Assembly: GCF_003025615.1 (NCBI RefSeq) | Contig: NZ_PYMJ01000002.1 | Coordinates: 277,256 to 341,255 of the forward strand | Origin: Photobacterium frigidiphilum | GTDB lineage: Bacteria; Pseudomonadota; Gammaproteobacteria; Enterobacterales; Vibrionaceae | DNA length: 64,000 nt | Reading direction: 5' to 3' | Shown here: positions 28,330 to 37,805 of the stretch, piece by piece | How the letters are laid out: each line of letters begins with the position of its first letter | Numbering within the stretch: the stretch's first letter is position 1 | Program-made: the position numbers and the translations under genes | Notes under the pieces: generated by a model | The model's input: the letters and a program-made list of their open reading frames with translations, nothing else | The model's database searches: none | Told to the model about the DNA's origin: nothing

Positions 28330-28627
28330 CCTCAGCTTATGGGTCACACAGGCTCATCAGTTATTTGATAATGCACTATTACGTGCATTATCCTTTCTGC
28401 TGGCGCTAGCATCTGCAGGGCTGGTCGTGTGGGAGCCTATTCATTTTGCTCAGGCTATTGGTGGTTTTGACCTAATCAAATCGCCAACATTGATATGGGC
28501 AACCTGCTCGGCAATGATTTATGGGGTGGGTTTTGTACCGCGCCATTGGTATTGGCAAGTTGTGTTTACGCCATTTATCGCCTTACCCATCTTGAGCTAT
28601 ATTATGTGGCTGCGTTTCAGTTACTAA
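28322..28627 (+). CDS. ybgE: Cyd operon membrane protein YbgE
   Basis: A small inner-membrane protein, 101 residues from the GTG at 28322, with three hydrophobic segments and the conserved ALLRALSFLLAL and MIYGVGFVPRHWYWQ stretches of the YbgE family. The GTG overlaps the end of cydX and follows AACAAAGG; a TTG ten codons upstream is possible but has no ribosome-binding site. It is conserved in cyd operons, but its role in bd oxidase assembly is not settled. Confidence 0.9.
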   Translation: MSSLSLWVTQAHQLFDNALLRALSFLLALASAGLVVWEPIHFAQAIGGFDLIKSPTLIWATCSAMIYGVGFVPRHWYWQVVFTPFIALPILSYIMWLRFSY

Positions 28628-28654
28628 ACAAAGTTACATTAAGATACACAATAG

Positions 28655-28692
28655 ACAGCCTATTACTAATTGAGTAATAGGCTGTTTTTTTT
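28655..28692 (+). terminator. Rho-independent terminator of the cyd operon
   Basis: A 13-bp stem ACAGCCTATTACT/AGTAATAGGCTGT (28655-28667 with 28673-28685), followed by TTTTTTT. Confidence 0.93.
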
Positions 28693-28877
28693 GTGTAAAA
28701 GATGCATTTCAAGTAAAGAAACGCTGTACAATAGCGCTCTTGTTAGAAATGTCATGCGTTGTTGCTGAAGATGCTTTCGGGATATTTCATAAAGCGGATG
28801 AAGTTAGGTATAGTAGGCAAATTAAGCCTTTAAAGTCGTTATTAGGCATTTAGTTTCATCACTCTTGTGGATTAAAC

Positions 28878-29285
28878 ATGGCAGAAAAAAACATATTTAA
28901 ATGGCCAATCACTATTTATTATGAAGATACTGATGTAGGCGGCTTGGTTTACCATGCTAATTATCTAAAGTTTTTTGAACGTGCAAGAACGGAACTATTA
29001 AGAAGTATCGGGGTCAGCCAACAAGAGCTATTTAAAAATAAAGCGAGTTTTGTTGTTTGTCATATTGATATGGGTTATTTAAAAGGCGCGCGTTTAGATG
29101 AGCAACTTATCGTACAAACATGTGTTGAAACCGTAAAAAAAGCGTCAATCATATTTTGTCAGGATTTAGTTAACAATGCAGGTCATGCCTTGTGTAAAGC
29201 TACTGTTAAGGTAGCCTGTGTCAATCCTGAAACCATGAAACCAACTGCAATTCCTCAATTTATTATGTCGGAGATTTCTAAGTGA
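28878..29285 (+). CDS. ybgC: Tol-Pal system acyl-CoA thioesterase YbgC
   Basis: A 135-residue hot-dog-fold thioesterase and first gene of the tol-pal cluster. The active-site segment [25 protein letters not shown] contains the catalytic aspartate at residue 19. E. coli YbgC acts on acyl-CoA or acyl-ACP and binds phospholipid-synthesis enzymes. Its TGA stop overlaps the GTG start of tolQ by four bases. Confidence 0.95.
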   Translation: MAEKNIFKWPITIYYEDTDVGGLVYHANYLKFFERARTELLRSIGVSQQELFKNKASFVVCHIDMGYLKGARLDEQLIVQTCVETVKKASIIFCQDLVNNAGHALCKATVKVACVNPETMKPTAIPQFIMSEISK

Positions 29286-29968
29286 GTGCTGAACTGTCAA
29301 TTCTGGATCTTTTTCTACAGGCTAGCCTGTTAGTTAAGATCGTAATGCTAATCTTGCTTGGTATGTCAGTTGCTTCTTGGGCAATGATCATTAAACGCTC
29401 GCAAATTTTATCGAATGCCGCTTCAAAGGCTGGGCGTTTTGAAGACCGTTTTTGGTCAGGTGTTGATCTGTCACAACTTTATAAAGAAGTTGAAGCGCGT
29501 AAAGATGATCTGATGGGGTCAGAGCAAATCTTTTATACCGGATTTAAAGAGTATGCCCGTTTACATCGCAGTAATGGTCAAGTACCAGATGCTGTAATGG
29601 AAGGTACTTCCCGAGCAATGCGCGTATCACTTTTACGTGAAGTTGATGAACTAGAAACCAACTTACCTTTTCTTGCAACAGTCGGTTCAATTAGCCCTTA
29701 TATCGGTTTGTTCGGTACTGTTTGGGGTATTATGCATGCATTTATCGCACTTGGTGCAGTGAAGCAGGCAACACTCGCAATGGTTGCGCCTGGTATTGCA
29801 GAAGCGCTAGTTGCAACAGCAATGGGCCTTTTTGCAGCGATTCCGGCGGTTATGTTTTATAACAAACTGACGAACCAAGTTTCTAAACTTGAGCATACTT
29901 ATGCGACTTTTATGGAAGAGTTTTCAAGTATTCTTCATCGTCAGGCATTTGCCGCTAATCAGGAGTAA
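29282..29968 (+). CDS. tolQ: Tol-Pal system proton-channel protein TolQ
   Basis: A 228-residue inner-membrane protein homologous to ExbB and MotA, with three membrane segments (about residues 16-36, 137-157 and 170-190). The segment [20 protein letters not shown] is characteristic. With TolR it uses the proton gradient to energise TolA. The GTG start at 29282 overlaps ybgC; six bases separate it from tolR. Confidence 0.96.
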   Translation: MSAELSILDLFLQASLLVKIVMLILLGMSVASWAMIIKRSQILSNAASKAGRFEDRFWSGVDLSQLYKEVEARKDDLMGSEQIFYTGFKEYARLHRSNGQVPDAVMEGTSRAMRVSLLREVDELETNLPFLATVGSISPYIGLFGTVWGIMHAFIALGAVKQATLAMVAPGIAEALVATAMGLFAAIPAVMFYNKLTNQVSKLEHTYATFMEEFSSILHRQAFAANQE

Positions 29969-29974
29969 TAAGCA

Positions 29975-30418
29975 ATGGCTTATCAACCTAAAAAGCGAAA
30001 ATTGACGGCTGAAATCAATGTCGTACCTTATATCGATGTGATGTTGGTACTCTTGATTATTTTCATGGTTACCGCACCTTTTGTAACACAAGGTGTTGAT
30101 GTTGAACTACCTTCCACTCACACCGCGAAAACCGTCGCTGACTTATATGAAGATAATTCAGGTGCGCCAATTATTGTTGAAGTGGATCAAGACGGTAATT
30201 TAGGTCTAAGTGTTGATAACGGTGACATGCTTCGTGGGTTAGCGCTTAATGATTTATTAACCCGAGTAAAAGCGGAATTGCAACTTAACCCTAAATCATT
30301 AGTGATGGTTGGTGGCGATGGGCGAGTACCATACTCTTTCATCATCGAAACACTTGATGCGTTAAGTCAAGCTGGGGTGGGTTCTGTTGGTTTAATGACC
30401 GAACCATTAGATCAATAG
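29975..30418 (+). CDS. tolR: Tol-Pal system protein TolR
   Basis: A 147-residue ExbD/MotB-like protein with one membrane segment containing the essential aspartate in VVPYIDVMLVLLIIFMV (residues 17-33) and a periplasmic domain. It starts six bases after tolQ and ends 12 bases before tolA. Confidence 0.96.
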   Translation: MAYQPKKRKLTAEINVVPYIDVMLVLLIIFMVTAPFVTQGVDVELPSTHTAKTVADLYEDNSGAPIIVEVDQDGNLGLSVDNGDMLRGLALNDLLTRVKAELQLNPKSLVMVGGDGRVPYSFIIETLDALSQAGVGSVGLMTEPLDQ

Positions 30419-30430
30419 GCAGGTAGTAGG

Positions 30431-31474
30431 ATGAAAAATAATAATTACACTGCTGCCGCCATCATCTCGTTATTTCTTCATGTTTTATTGTTAGTCGCAT
30501 TGCTTTGGGGAACGGATTTCTCTATGAGCAAGCCCAAGCCTTCCGGTAATACGATTCAAGCTGTGGTTGTTGATCCAGCGTTAGTTAATCAACAAGCTAG
30601 GCAGATTCGTCAGCAACGTGAAGCAGCCAAAAAAGCGGAGCAAGACAGATTAAAACGTCTTGAGCAGCAAGCAGCGTCATTAGAGAAGCAACGTAAAGCA
30701 GAAGAGCAACGTTTAAGGCAGTTAAAATCCGATAAAGTCAAAGCGGAGCAAGAAACGCGCCGTGCAGAAGCAGAACGTAAGCGAGTGAATGCTGAAAAGC
30801 TAAAAGTCGCTGAAGAAAAACGTAGAGCAGATGAAGCGACAAAAGTGGCTAAGCAACAAGCAGCCAAAGCAGAAGCGGATAGAAAGCAGAAACAAGAAGC
30901 CACACAAAAAGCTGAATTAGCAAGGCAGCAAAAAGTCGAGCAACAGCGTAAAGCAGAAGAAGCGACACGCAAAGCCGAAGCCGATCGTAAAGCTGCAGAG
31001 GCAGCACGTAAAGCACAAGTGGCGGCGAAAGAAAAAGCCGAAGCTGCTGCGCGTAAAGCAGAAGTAGCACGCAAAGAAGCAGAGCGTAAAGCGGCTGAAG
31101 CAAAAGAACTTCAGCGTCAGCAAGAAGCGGCTTTAAACGACATGTTTTCAGGTCTTGAAACGGAAAGTGAGCAACGAGGTGGTGCTCGTGGGCAATTCGT
31201 TGCTGATGAGGTATCTCGTTATGGTGCAATCTATACTCAGATGATCCAGCAAAATTTGTTGGTTGATCAAAGCTTCGTTGGTAAAGAGTGCATTTTAACA
31301 ATGCGCTTATCAACCAATGGCTTGTTACTTAATGCATCAGAAGCTGGTGGGGATAATCGTCTCTGCCGTGCTGCGAAAGCTGCCGTTGTTAAAGTCAGTC
31401 AGTTCCCGATGCCAGATGACCCTCAGGTTGTCGAGAAGCTTCGTAGTATTCGACTTACGGTAAGCCCACAATAA
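30431..31474 (+). CDS. tolA: Tol-Pal system protein TolA
   Basis: A 347-residue protein with three domains: an N-terminal membrane anchor (about 9-28), a long Lys/Ala/Glu-rich helical domain (about 55-230) that spans the periplasm, and a C-terminal globular domain (about 245-347) with two cysteines that contacts TolB and Pal. The repetitive charged domain makes long open frames on the opposite strand, which are not genes. Required for outer-membrane constriction during division. Confidence 0.96.
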   Translation: MKNNNYTAAAIISLFLHVLLLVALLWGTDFSMSKPKPSGNTIQAVVVDPALVNQQARQIRQQREAAKKAEQDRLKRLEQQAASLEKQRKAEEQRLRQLKSDKVKAEQETRRAEAERKRVNAEKLKVAEEKRRADEATKVAKQQAAKAEADRKQKQEATQKAELARQQKVEQQRKAEEATRKAEADRKAAEAARKAQVAAKEKAEAAARKAEVARKEAERKAAEAKELQRQQEAALNDMFSGLETESEQRGGARGQFVADEVSRYGAIYTQMIQQNLLVDQSFVGKECILTMRLSTNGLLLNASEAGGDNRLCRAAKAAVVKVSQFPMPDDPQVVEKLRSIRLTVSPQ

Positions 31475-31488
31475 TGAAGGAGATATTG

Positions 31489-32835
31489 ATGAAACGTTGG
31501 ATGATGGGCCTATGTATTGCTCTGCTGAGCTTTAGCCAAATCGCACAAGCTGAACTTGAGTTAGTGATTACAGAAGGTGTCGACTCAGCCCGCCCAATCG
31601 GTGTTATACCGTTCACGTGGGAAGGTGAAGGTAAACTACCGACTGATATATCTTCAGTTATTGCATCTGATTTACAGCGAAGTGGTAAGTTTAGCCCAGT
31701 GGCGACAAGTAAAATGCCACAAACACCCGATAGCGAAGAGCAGATCGATTATAACGCTTGGACGTCAATGGGGGTTGATGCGCTAGTAACGGGTAAAGTC
31801 ACCAAGAACGCAGACGGTAATTACGTTGTTAATTATCAGTTGGTTGATGTTGTTCGTGGTCAATTAACCAGCGGTGAAAGTCGTGGTTTAGCAAATGGTG
31901 AATTGGTATTAACCGAAGATCATTTGCTCGTTAATAATCGTGCAGAAGTTAAAAAAACCGGTTTACGTCAATACGCCCACCGTATTTCTGATGTGGTTTA
32001 TGAAGCGTTAACTGGCGAGCAGGGTGCTTTTTTAACCCGTATTGCGTATGTCGTGATTGATGATAAATCACAGCACCCTTATCAACTTCGCATTGCAGAT
32101 TACGATGGGTTTAACGAACTTCTTGTTTTGAAGTCTCAACAGCCAGTGATGTCGCCAGCTTGGTCGCCTGATGGTAATAAGCTAGCGTATGTTAGCTTCG
32201 AGAATCAGCAAGCACAGATTTATATCATGGATATCTACAAAGGTACTCGTGAGTTGGTTACCTCATACCCTCGTCATAACGGTTCTCCTCGTTTCTCGCC
32301 AGACGGTAAAAAGCTGGCGCTTGTGTTGTCGAAAACTGGTAGCTTGCAAGTTTATATTAAAGATTTAGAGACGAAAAAATTAACACAAATCACATCAGGT
32401 CGAGCGAATAATACAGAAGCCTTTTGGGACCCAGACGGTAAGTCTCTGATTTTTACGTCAGACAGAGGTGGTCAACCGCAGATTTATCGCGTAAATTTAG
32501 CGGATAATTCGACTAAGCGTTTGACTTGGCAAGGAAGTCAGAACCTTGGGGGTCAATTGACACCCGATGGTCGTTACTTAGTGATGGTGAACCGTTCTGA
32601 TACGGGTTTCAACATTGCTAAGCAAGACTTGAAAACCGGTGCCGTTCAAGTTTTAACCAAAACATTTTTGGATGAGTCACCAAGCATTGCACCTAATGGC
32701 GGCATGGTTATCTACAGTTCAGTAAATAATAAATCTAATGAACTGTCGTTAGTGTCGATTGATGGGCGATTTAAAGCTCGATTACCGACGACAAATGGGC
32801 GAGTACGTGCACCTTCTTGGGGCCCGTTCTTATAA
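31489..32835 (+). CDS. tolB: Tol-Pal system periplasmic protein TolB
   Basis: A 448-residue periplasmic protein: signal peptide ([21 protein letters not shown]), an N-terminal domain, and a six-bladed beta-propeller with repeated [16 protein letters not shown] motifs (about 220-448). The ATG at 31489 is preferred because AAGGAG (31478-31483) lies six bases upstream; an ATG at 31474 would overlap the tolA stop and leave an extension before the signal peptide. It shuttles between TolA and Pal. Confidence 0.95.
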   Translation: MKRWMMGLCIALLSFSQIAQAELELVITEGVDSARPIGVIPFTWEGEGKLPTDISSVIASDLQRSGKFSPVATSKMPQTPDSEEQIDYNAWTSMGVDALVTGKVTKNADGNYVVNYQLVDVVRGQLTSGESRGLANGELVLTEDHLLVNNRAEVKKTGLRQYAHRISDVVYEALTGEQGAFLTRIAYVVIDDKSQHPYQLRIADYDGFNELLVLKSQQPVMSPAWSPDGNKLAYVSFENQQAQIYIMDIYKGTRELVTSYPRHNGSPRFSPDGKKLALVLSKTGSLQVYIKDLETKKLTQITSGRANNTEAFWDPDGKSLIFTSDRGGQPQIYRVNLADNSTKRLTWQGSQNLGGQLTPDGRYLVMVNRSDTGFNIAKQDLKTGAVQVLTKTFLDESPSIAPNGGMVIYSSVNNKSNELSLVSIDGRFKARLPTTNGRVRAPSWGPFL

Positions 32836-32871
32836 CATTTAGCGTTTTTGCGATAATAAAGGAAATATAAA

Positions 32872-33396
32872 ATGCAACTTAACAAAATTTTAAAGGGTTT
32901 GGCAATTGCGCTGCCAATGATGACTCTTGCTGCTTGTAGCTCAACAGATAGCACTGATAGTTCAGCTGCATCAGAAACCACTGACGGTTCTACTCAAACA
33001 GTAGTAACAACGCCAGTAGATGGTGGTTCAGCTGCACTTTCTGAGCAAGAGCTGCGTAGTCAAGAGCTTCGTCAAGAGCAAACTGTTTACTTTAAGTTCG
33101 ATACAGCAGAAATCCAAGCTGATTACCAAGCGATGCTAGAAGCACACGCAGAGTTCTTGAGCAACAGTTCTGATGTTAAAGTGATTGTTGAAGGCCACGC
33201 CGATGAGCGTGGTACACCTGAATACAACATCGCTCTAGGTGAGCGTCGTGCAAATGCAGTTGCTCAATACCTACAAGCTCTAGGTGTATCTGCAAGCCAA
33301 ATTTCAATTGTTAGCTATGGTGAAGAAAAGCCACTAGTGCTTGGTCACACTGATGCTGACTACGCTAAGAACCGTCGTGCGGTTCTAGTTTACTAA
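32872..33396 (+). CDS. pal: Peptidoglycan-associated lipoprotein Pal
   Basis: A 174-residue outer-membrane lipoprotein with lipobox LAAC (Cys22), a Ser/Thr-rich linker (about 23-65) and an OmpA-like peptidoglycan-binding domain with the motifs [29 protein letters not shown] and NRRAVLVY. It anchors the outer membrane to the wall and to TolB/TolA. Confidence 0.97.
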   Translation: MQLNKILKGLAIALPMMTLAACSSTDSTDSSAASETTDGSTQTVVTTPVDGGSAALSEQELRSQELRQEQTVYFKFDTAEIQADYQAMLEAHAEFLSNSSDVKVIVEGHADERGTPEYNIALGERRANAVAQYLQALGVSASQISIVSYGEEKPLVLGHTDADYAKNRRAVLVY

Positions 33397-33413
33397 TAGA
33401 CAGGTAAACGATT

Positions 33414-34163
33414 ATGAACAGTAACATTGTGCGAAATATCGCATTAGCGTTGCTGATTGGCGCGGCGACTCAAGTAGTTGCCGCTCCTGCTCCTGTTACT
33501 GAACTCAGTAAAAGCGGACAAGGCTCCAGTCTTGAACGTTTGGAGCGGTTGCTTGAAGCTCGAAATCAGGTTCAGCTTGATATGCAGCGTCAGCTTAATC
33601 AGTTAGCCTCAGAAATGGATCAACTTCGTGGTTTGGTTGAACGTAATAGCTATGACTTAACTCAGATGTTAGAACGTCAACGTGAACTCTACCGTGAAGT
33701 GGATACTTTAAGTCAACAGCCACAAAAAGCTGCGAAAAAAGATTCAGCTGATAAGTCTGCATCGGGTGAAACCTACAGCGGTGATGTCAGCGAAAATGAA
33801 GCGTATGAAAAAGCGGTCAACTTAATCTTAAAAAAGAAAGATTATGCGGGCGCAGTCACTGCATTCAATGCCTTTTTAACGACATACCCAGAATCTACGT
33901 ACAAGGCGAATGCGCATTATTGGCTTGGTCAGTTGTACTTCACTCAAAATCAGTTGGCAGAAGCGAGTAAAGAATTCAAAGCTGTTACCAGCGATGAAAA
34001 ATCGAATAAACGCTCTGATGCATTATTGAAGCTTGGTGTTATTGCTGAGCGCAGTAAAGATGTTGAATTGGCGAAGAAATATTACCAAGAAGTAATATCG
34101 ACTTACCCAAGTTCAACCAGCTCACGGCAAGCCGAAGGTAGCCTGAAGCAACTTGGTAACTGA
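33414..34163 (+). CDS. cpoB: Cell division coordinator CpoB (YbgF)
   Basis: A 249-residue periplasmic protein with a signal peptide (cleavage near residue 24, VVAA), an N-terminal trimerising coiled coil (about 38-95), a Lys/Ser-rich linker, and a C-terminal TPR domain (about 125-249) with AYEKAVNLILKKKDYAGA. In E. coli, CpoB links Tol-Pal constriction with the peptidoglycan synthase PBP1B. Last gene of the tol-pal cluster, followed by a terminator. Confidence 0.94.
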   Translation: MNSNIVRNIALALLIGAATQVVAAPAPVTELSKSGQGSSLERLERLLEARNQVQLDMQRQLNQLASEMDQLRGLVERNSYDLTQMLERQRELYREVDTLSQQPQKAAKKDSADKSASGETYSGDVSENEAYEKAVNLILKKKDYAGAVTAFNAFLTTYPESTYKANAHYWLGQLYFTQNQLAEASKEFKAVTSDEKSNKRSDALLKLGVIAERSKDVELAKKYYQEVISTYPSSTSSRQAEGSLKQLGN

Positions 34164-34185
34164 TACCCCTAGAAAACGAATACAT

Positions 34186-34217
34186 AAGGTCTGCCTGATT
34201 AAGGTGGGCCTTTTTAT
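34186..34217 (+). terminator. Terminator of the tol-pal operon
   Basis: A 10-bp stem with G-U pairs, AAGGTCTGCC with GGTGGGCCTT (34186-34195 with 34203-34212), followed by TTT. Confidence 0.75.
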
Positions 34218-34312
34218 TTTATAAAACAATTGGTTATGCGAAAGCTAAAAATTCCTTTTTAGACCGTGTATAATGTCCGGATAGTAAGGACTAGCTGATG
34301 AGCAAGTAAGTA

Positions 34313-35374
34313 ATGAGCCTAACATACGATCCGTCTGAAACGATTTACCCGTTTCCGCAAAAACCTGTTCCATTATCTGATCAAGAGAAACTGACTCACG
34401 TCGAGAAAATCAAAGCGTTGTTGAAGGAAAAAGACGCGGTTTTGGTTGCTCACTATTATACCGACCCCGAAATTCAGGCCCTAGCTGAAGAGACTGGCGG
34501 TTTTGTTGGTGATTCTCTTGAAATGGCCCGTTTTGGTAATCAACATTCAGCCAAAACATTGATCATTTGTGGTGTTCGCTTTATGGGTGAATCTGCAAAA
34601 ATCTTAACGCCTGAAAAAAATGTTCTGATGCCAACCCTAGAAGCGGAATGTTCGCTAGATTTAGGTTGTCCTGCTGATAAATTCTCTGAATTTTGCGATG
34701 CTCATCCAGATCATACTGTTGTCGTTTACGCCAATACATCTGCGGCTGTTAAAGCACGTGCTGATTGGGTTGTTACATCAAGCATTGCCCTTGAAATTGT
34801 TGAGCACTTAGACAGTGAAGGTAAAGACATTATTTGGGGACCTGATCGCCATTTAGGTGCTTACATTCAAAAAAATACTGGCGCTGAAATGCTATTGTGG
34901 CAGGGCGAGTGTGTTGTGCATGACGAGTTCTCTGCAAAAGCGCTTCGTGACATGAAAGCACTCTATCCTGATGCTGCGGTGCTTGTTCACCCAGAATCAC
35001 CAGCAAGCGTTGTGGCGTTAGCTGACGCGGTAGGGTCAACTAGCCAGCTAATTAAAGCGGCAAAAGAGCTACCGAATACAAAATTAATTGTGGCAACCGA
35101 CAAAGGCATTTTCTTTAAAATGCAACAAATGGTGCCAGATAAAGAATTGGTTGAAGCCCCAACGGCGGGTGCGGGTGCAACGTGTCGTAGTTGTGCGCAT
35201 TGTCCGTGGATGGCAATGAACGGGCTTAAAGCAATTGAAAGTGCATTAGTTGAAGGCGGAGAAAAGCACGAAATCTTCGTTGATGAAGCATTACGTGTGA
35301 AGTCATTAATTCCGCTTAATCGCATGCTTAACTTTGCTGCTGAATTACAATTGAAGGTAAAAGGCAACGCATAA
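34313..35374 (+). CDS. nadA: Quinolinate synthase A
   Basis: Condenses iminoaspartate with dihydroxyacetone phosphate to quinolinate in NAD biosynthesis. The 353-residue protein has the three [4Fe-4S] ligands Cys113, Cys200 and Cys297, the same numbers as in E. coli, plus Cys291 and Cys294 in CRSCAHC. The ATG at 34313 has only a weak ribosome-binding site. nadA follows tol-pal as in many gammaproteobacteria but is separated from it by a terminator. Confidence 0.97.
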   Translation: MSLTYDPSETIYPFPQKPVPLSDQEKLTHVEKIKALLKEKDAVLVAHYYTDPEIQALAEETGGFVGDSLEMARFGNQHSAKTLIICGVRFMGESAKILTPEKNVLMPTLEAECSLDLGCPADKFSEFCDAHPDHTVVVYANTSAAVKARADWVVTSSIALEIVEHLDSEGKDIIWGPDRHLGAYIQKNTGAEMLLWQGECVVHDEFSAKALRDMKALYPDAAVLVHPESPASVVALADAVGSTSQLIKAAKELPNTKLIVATDKGIFFKMQQMVPDKELVEAPTAGAGATCRSCAHCPWMAMNGLKAIESALVEGGEKHEIFVDEALRVKSLIPLNRMLNFAAELQLKVKGNA

Positions 35375-35399
35375 TTGTGCGAGGCCTCAGTCTTTTAAG

Positions 35400-35425
35400 T
35401 GGCGACCATGTGGTCGCCATTTTTA
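35400..35425 (+). terminator. Rho-independent terminator of nadA
   Basis: Stem TGGCGACCA/TGGTCGCCA with a two-base spacer (35400-35408 with 35411-35419), followed by TTTTT. Confidence 0.9.
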
Positions 35426-35503
35426 TGTGCTACATTTGGTGCCGATTAAATAACCATAATATAAATAGCTGTTATTTAAAATAAAGATAAGGAATGCTTT
35501 TTT

Positions 35504-36361
35504 ATGAGCCAGACAATGTTAACCATTGCATTACCGCTCGCGTTAGCATGGATGATGTATTGTGTTGGTCTCACATTAACCCTTGCTGATTTTAAACGTG
35601 TTGCGACTTTTCCGAGTAAAATACTGGCAGGTTTAACCGCTCAATTAATCGGTTTACCCATACTGGCCTATGCATTGATTCATCTGTTGGCGTTACCAGA
35701 ACCTATTGCCGTTGGCTTATGGCTATTGGCGCTAGCACCGGGTGGGGCATCGTCTAATGCTATTACGCATTTGAGCGGTGGTGATACTGCGTTATCGATC
35801 AGTATGACCGCGATAAGCAGCCTGATTATTCCACTTAGCTTGCCATTGATGCTGCCTTTAGTGCTCAGCGATACTCAGTTGGTTATACCCGTTAAGATGG
35901 CAATATTACAGCTGACGGTAGTAACGTTTGTACCTGTAATGATCGGTATGATCATGAAGCAATATATTAAGGCGCCATGGTTTTCTTCGTTTATCACCTT
36001 CGCTGGACGATCGTCATTATGGGCATTGTTTTTCACCGTAACCATTACGTTGGCTGCAAACACCAAAGTCTTTAATCAGCTATTTTCTGTTGGGTCTATT
36101 GCTGCAATCGTATTGTGCTTGAGTGGAATGATTCTTGGGGTCATTGTGGCTAAAGCATTGCGTGGCGATAAGACATTAGTCAAAACGTTAGCAATAGAGG
36201 TTGGTATTCAAAATGCAGGAACGGCTATTTTTGTGGCTGTTGTGCAACTACAAAGACCAGAGTTAGCACTCACCCCGTTATTGTATGGTGTGCTCATGAA
36301 TATTCCGGCACTGCTTATTATTCATCGAAATAAACGACAAGGCGTATTGTTGAAGCCTTAG
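35504..36361 (+). CDS. Bile acid:sodium symporter (BASS) family transporter
   Basis: A 285-residue inner-membrane carrier with about nine or ten segments. Family motifs are LALAPGGASSNAITHLSGGD (about 76-95), which forms part of the sodium site, and EVGIQNAGTAIFVAVV (about 230-245). Bacterial BASS proteins transport organic anions such as pantoate, pyruvate or steroids; substrate here cannot be read from sequence. An AAGGAATG ribosome-binding region precedes the ATG. It is a single gene. Confidence 0.88.
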   Translation: MSQTMLTIALPLALAWMMYCVGLTLTLADFKRVATFPSKILAGLTAQLIGLPILAYALIHLLALPEPIAVGLWLLALAPGGASSNAITHLSGGDTALSISMTAISSLIIPLSLPLMLPLVLSDTQLVIPVKMAILQLTVVTFVPVMIGMIMKQYIKAPWFSSFITFAGRSSLWALFFTVTITLAANTKVFNQLFSVGSIAAIVLCLSGMILGVIVAKALRGDKTLVKTLAIEVGIQNAGTAIFVAVVQLQRPELALTPLLYGVLMNIPALLIIHRNKRQGVLLKP

Positions 36362-36390
36362 TTGAATTTGTAATTGAAAGACCGCATAAG

Positions 36391-36433
36391 AAAAAGGTTG
36401 CCCGTTATTTGTCATAACATAAGCAACCTTTTT
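36391..36433. terminator. Bidirectional terminator between BASS and UPF0149 genes
   Basis: An 11-bp stem AAAAAGGTTGC/GCAACCTTTTT (36391-36401 with 36423-36433) between convergent genes; the 21-base loop is long. Confidence 0.8.
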
Positions 36434-36486
36434 GCATTTCTGCGCAACAGCCTTATGATGCTGTGCTCTTGATATAGTACGCGTTA

Positions 36487-37068
36487 TTAGTGAAGCGTCA
36501 CTAATGCTTGTCCACGCTGTGTTAAGCCACATAGCATGTTCGGTACTGCTGTAAAGATTTCTTCAAACTGTGCCAGTGCGTCAGCACCTTCTTCAGATAA
36601 CGCGACCATTGCATTTTCTGGATCGTATAGAAGAGTGATTGATAGCAATACGCCACCTAATAAGGCGTTATCTTCACTATGTTCAGGCATAATGTTTTCC
36701 CAATCATCACGAGCTAGCTGCCAACCTTGTAACATGCCTTCGGCAAAATCACGGGTTTCTTCTGAAACGAGTTCTGCGTCATCAAGTGCACAGGTTTCAG
36801 GCCATTGCCATGTGCCTTCTAATAAGGACTCACGACTCTCATTCCAGATATTAATAACCGCATTGGCATAAGCTTCAAGATCTTCGTGGCTGGTAAATGG
36901 AGATGTTTCATCGCCACCCCATAGGTATGCTAACCATTCTGAAGGGTCTAACAAATGCGGTGCAGCTGCCATTGCAGTCACAAAGCCATGAGTTTGCGCT
37001 TCAGTTAAAAGGTGGTTTGTAAGCTCAGGGTCTTGCAGTAATGCACCCAGTTGTGACTGTGAAGACAT
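36487..37068 (-). CDS. UPF0149 (YecA/YgfB-like) family protein
   Basis: A 193-residue acidic cytoplasmic protein with the UPF0149 pattern: an N-terminal HGFVTAMAAAPHLLDPSEWLAYLWGG segment (about 27-52) and a later FAEGMLQGWQLARDDW (about 108-123). Proteins of this family include YgfB and YecA; the zinc-binding SEC-C tail of YecA is absent here. Function is not established for this member. The gene is convergent with the BASS gene, and its promoter lies before the tRNA-Ser gene. Confidence 0.85.
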   Translation of the reverse strand: MSSQSQLGALLQDPELTNHLLTEAQTHGFVTAMAAAPHLLDPSEWLAYLWGGDETSPFTSHEDLEAYANAVINIWNESRESLLEGTWQWPETCALDDAELVSEETRDFAEGMLQGWQLARDDWENIMPEHSEDNALLGGVLLSITLLYDPENAMVALSEEGADALAQFEEIFTAVPNMLCGLTQRGQALVTLH

Positions 37069-37277
37069 AGTTAATCTCGGTTAATCGCTTGTATTGACTA
37101 CTACTCATTGACCTACTCGAATATATACAGAGTGAAAGGCAGTGAATAATTAGTAATGATGCGAGGTATTGTAGCAGCCTAGTTAAATATGAGCAGTAGC
37201 CACCGCGTTATATTTTATGCGTAGTATTTTAATTCTGTCGAAAAGTGAACAATTATAAGGCGTTTCGATGATTTTTG

Positions 37278-37306
37278 TTGACCGATCCTTATATGGTCAC
37301 TATAGT
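37278..37306 (+). promoter_or_regulatory. Promoter of tRNA-Ser(GGA), copy 1
   Basis: TTGACC (37278-37283) and TATAGT (37301-37306) with a 17-base spacer, followed by a G+C-rich discriminator (AGCGC), typical of stable-RNA promoters under stringent control. Confidence 0.75.
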
Positions 37307-37345
37307 AGCGCTCCGTTGTGGTATTCGTATCCAACGGCAATTTGT

Positions 37346-37433
37346 GGTGAGGTGTCCGAGTGGCTGAAGGAGCACGCCTGGAAAGTGTGTATACGGCAAC
37401 GTATCGAGGGTTCGAATCCCTCCCTCACCGCCA
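37346..37433 (+). tRNA. tRNA-Ser (GGA), copy 1
   Basis: An 88-nt class II tRNA with encoded CCA. Acceptor GGTGAGG pairs with CCTCACC, with a long variable arm; anticodon GGA is at 37380-37382. The sequence is identical to the second copy at 49540-49627. Confidence 0.97.
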
Positions 37434-37444
37434 TCATTTAAAGA

Positions 37445-37467
37445 AGCCGTCCTCGTGACGGCTTTTT
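37445..37467 (+). terminator. Terminator of tRNA-Ser(GGA) copy 1
   Basis: Stem AGCCGTC/GACGGCT (37445-37451 with 37457-37463), followed by TTTT. Confidence 0.85.
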
Positions 37468-37805
37468 GCTATCTGCAATACCATAAATAGTCTGAATAAC
37501 CCAAACTTTTGTTCAATGTCGCTATACGGCATGTAGCCTTTCAAGACGACTCGATATCGATTGGGTATACCTAATTCCAGTGACATTTTATTTCCTTCTA
37601 GAACAATACCTGATCGTCTATTTACCCTGAATGATAGTGTCTTTCTCTTTACTTCATTTCTTCTAACATTCCTCTTCTTGATGTGATCATTTGTTAACCA
37701 CTCTGCAGTTGTAGCGATTAAACATTGACCGACTAATTGGTCTGTCTACTATATGATTCATTGGTTGTTGTTGAAATGTTCATTCACAAATCGTGAGAGG
37801 CAAGT
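37468..37805. other. Intergenic region upstream of the GMC oxidoreductase gene
   Basis: About 340 bases with no gene or clear signal apart from a GAGAGG-type ribosome-binding site next to 37806. The promoter must lie here, but I cannot place it. Confidence 0.5.
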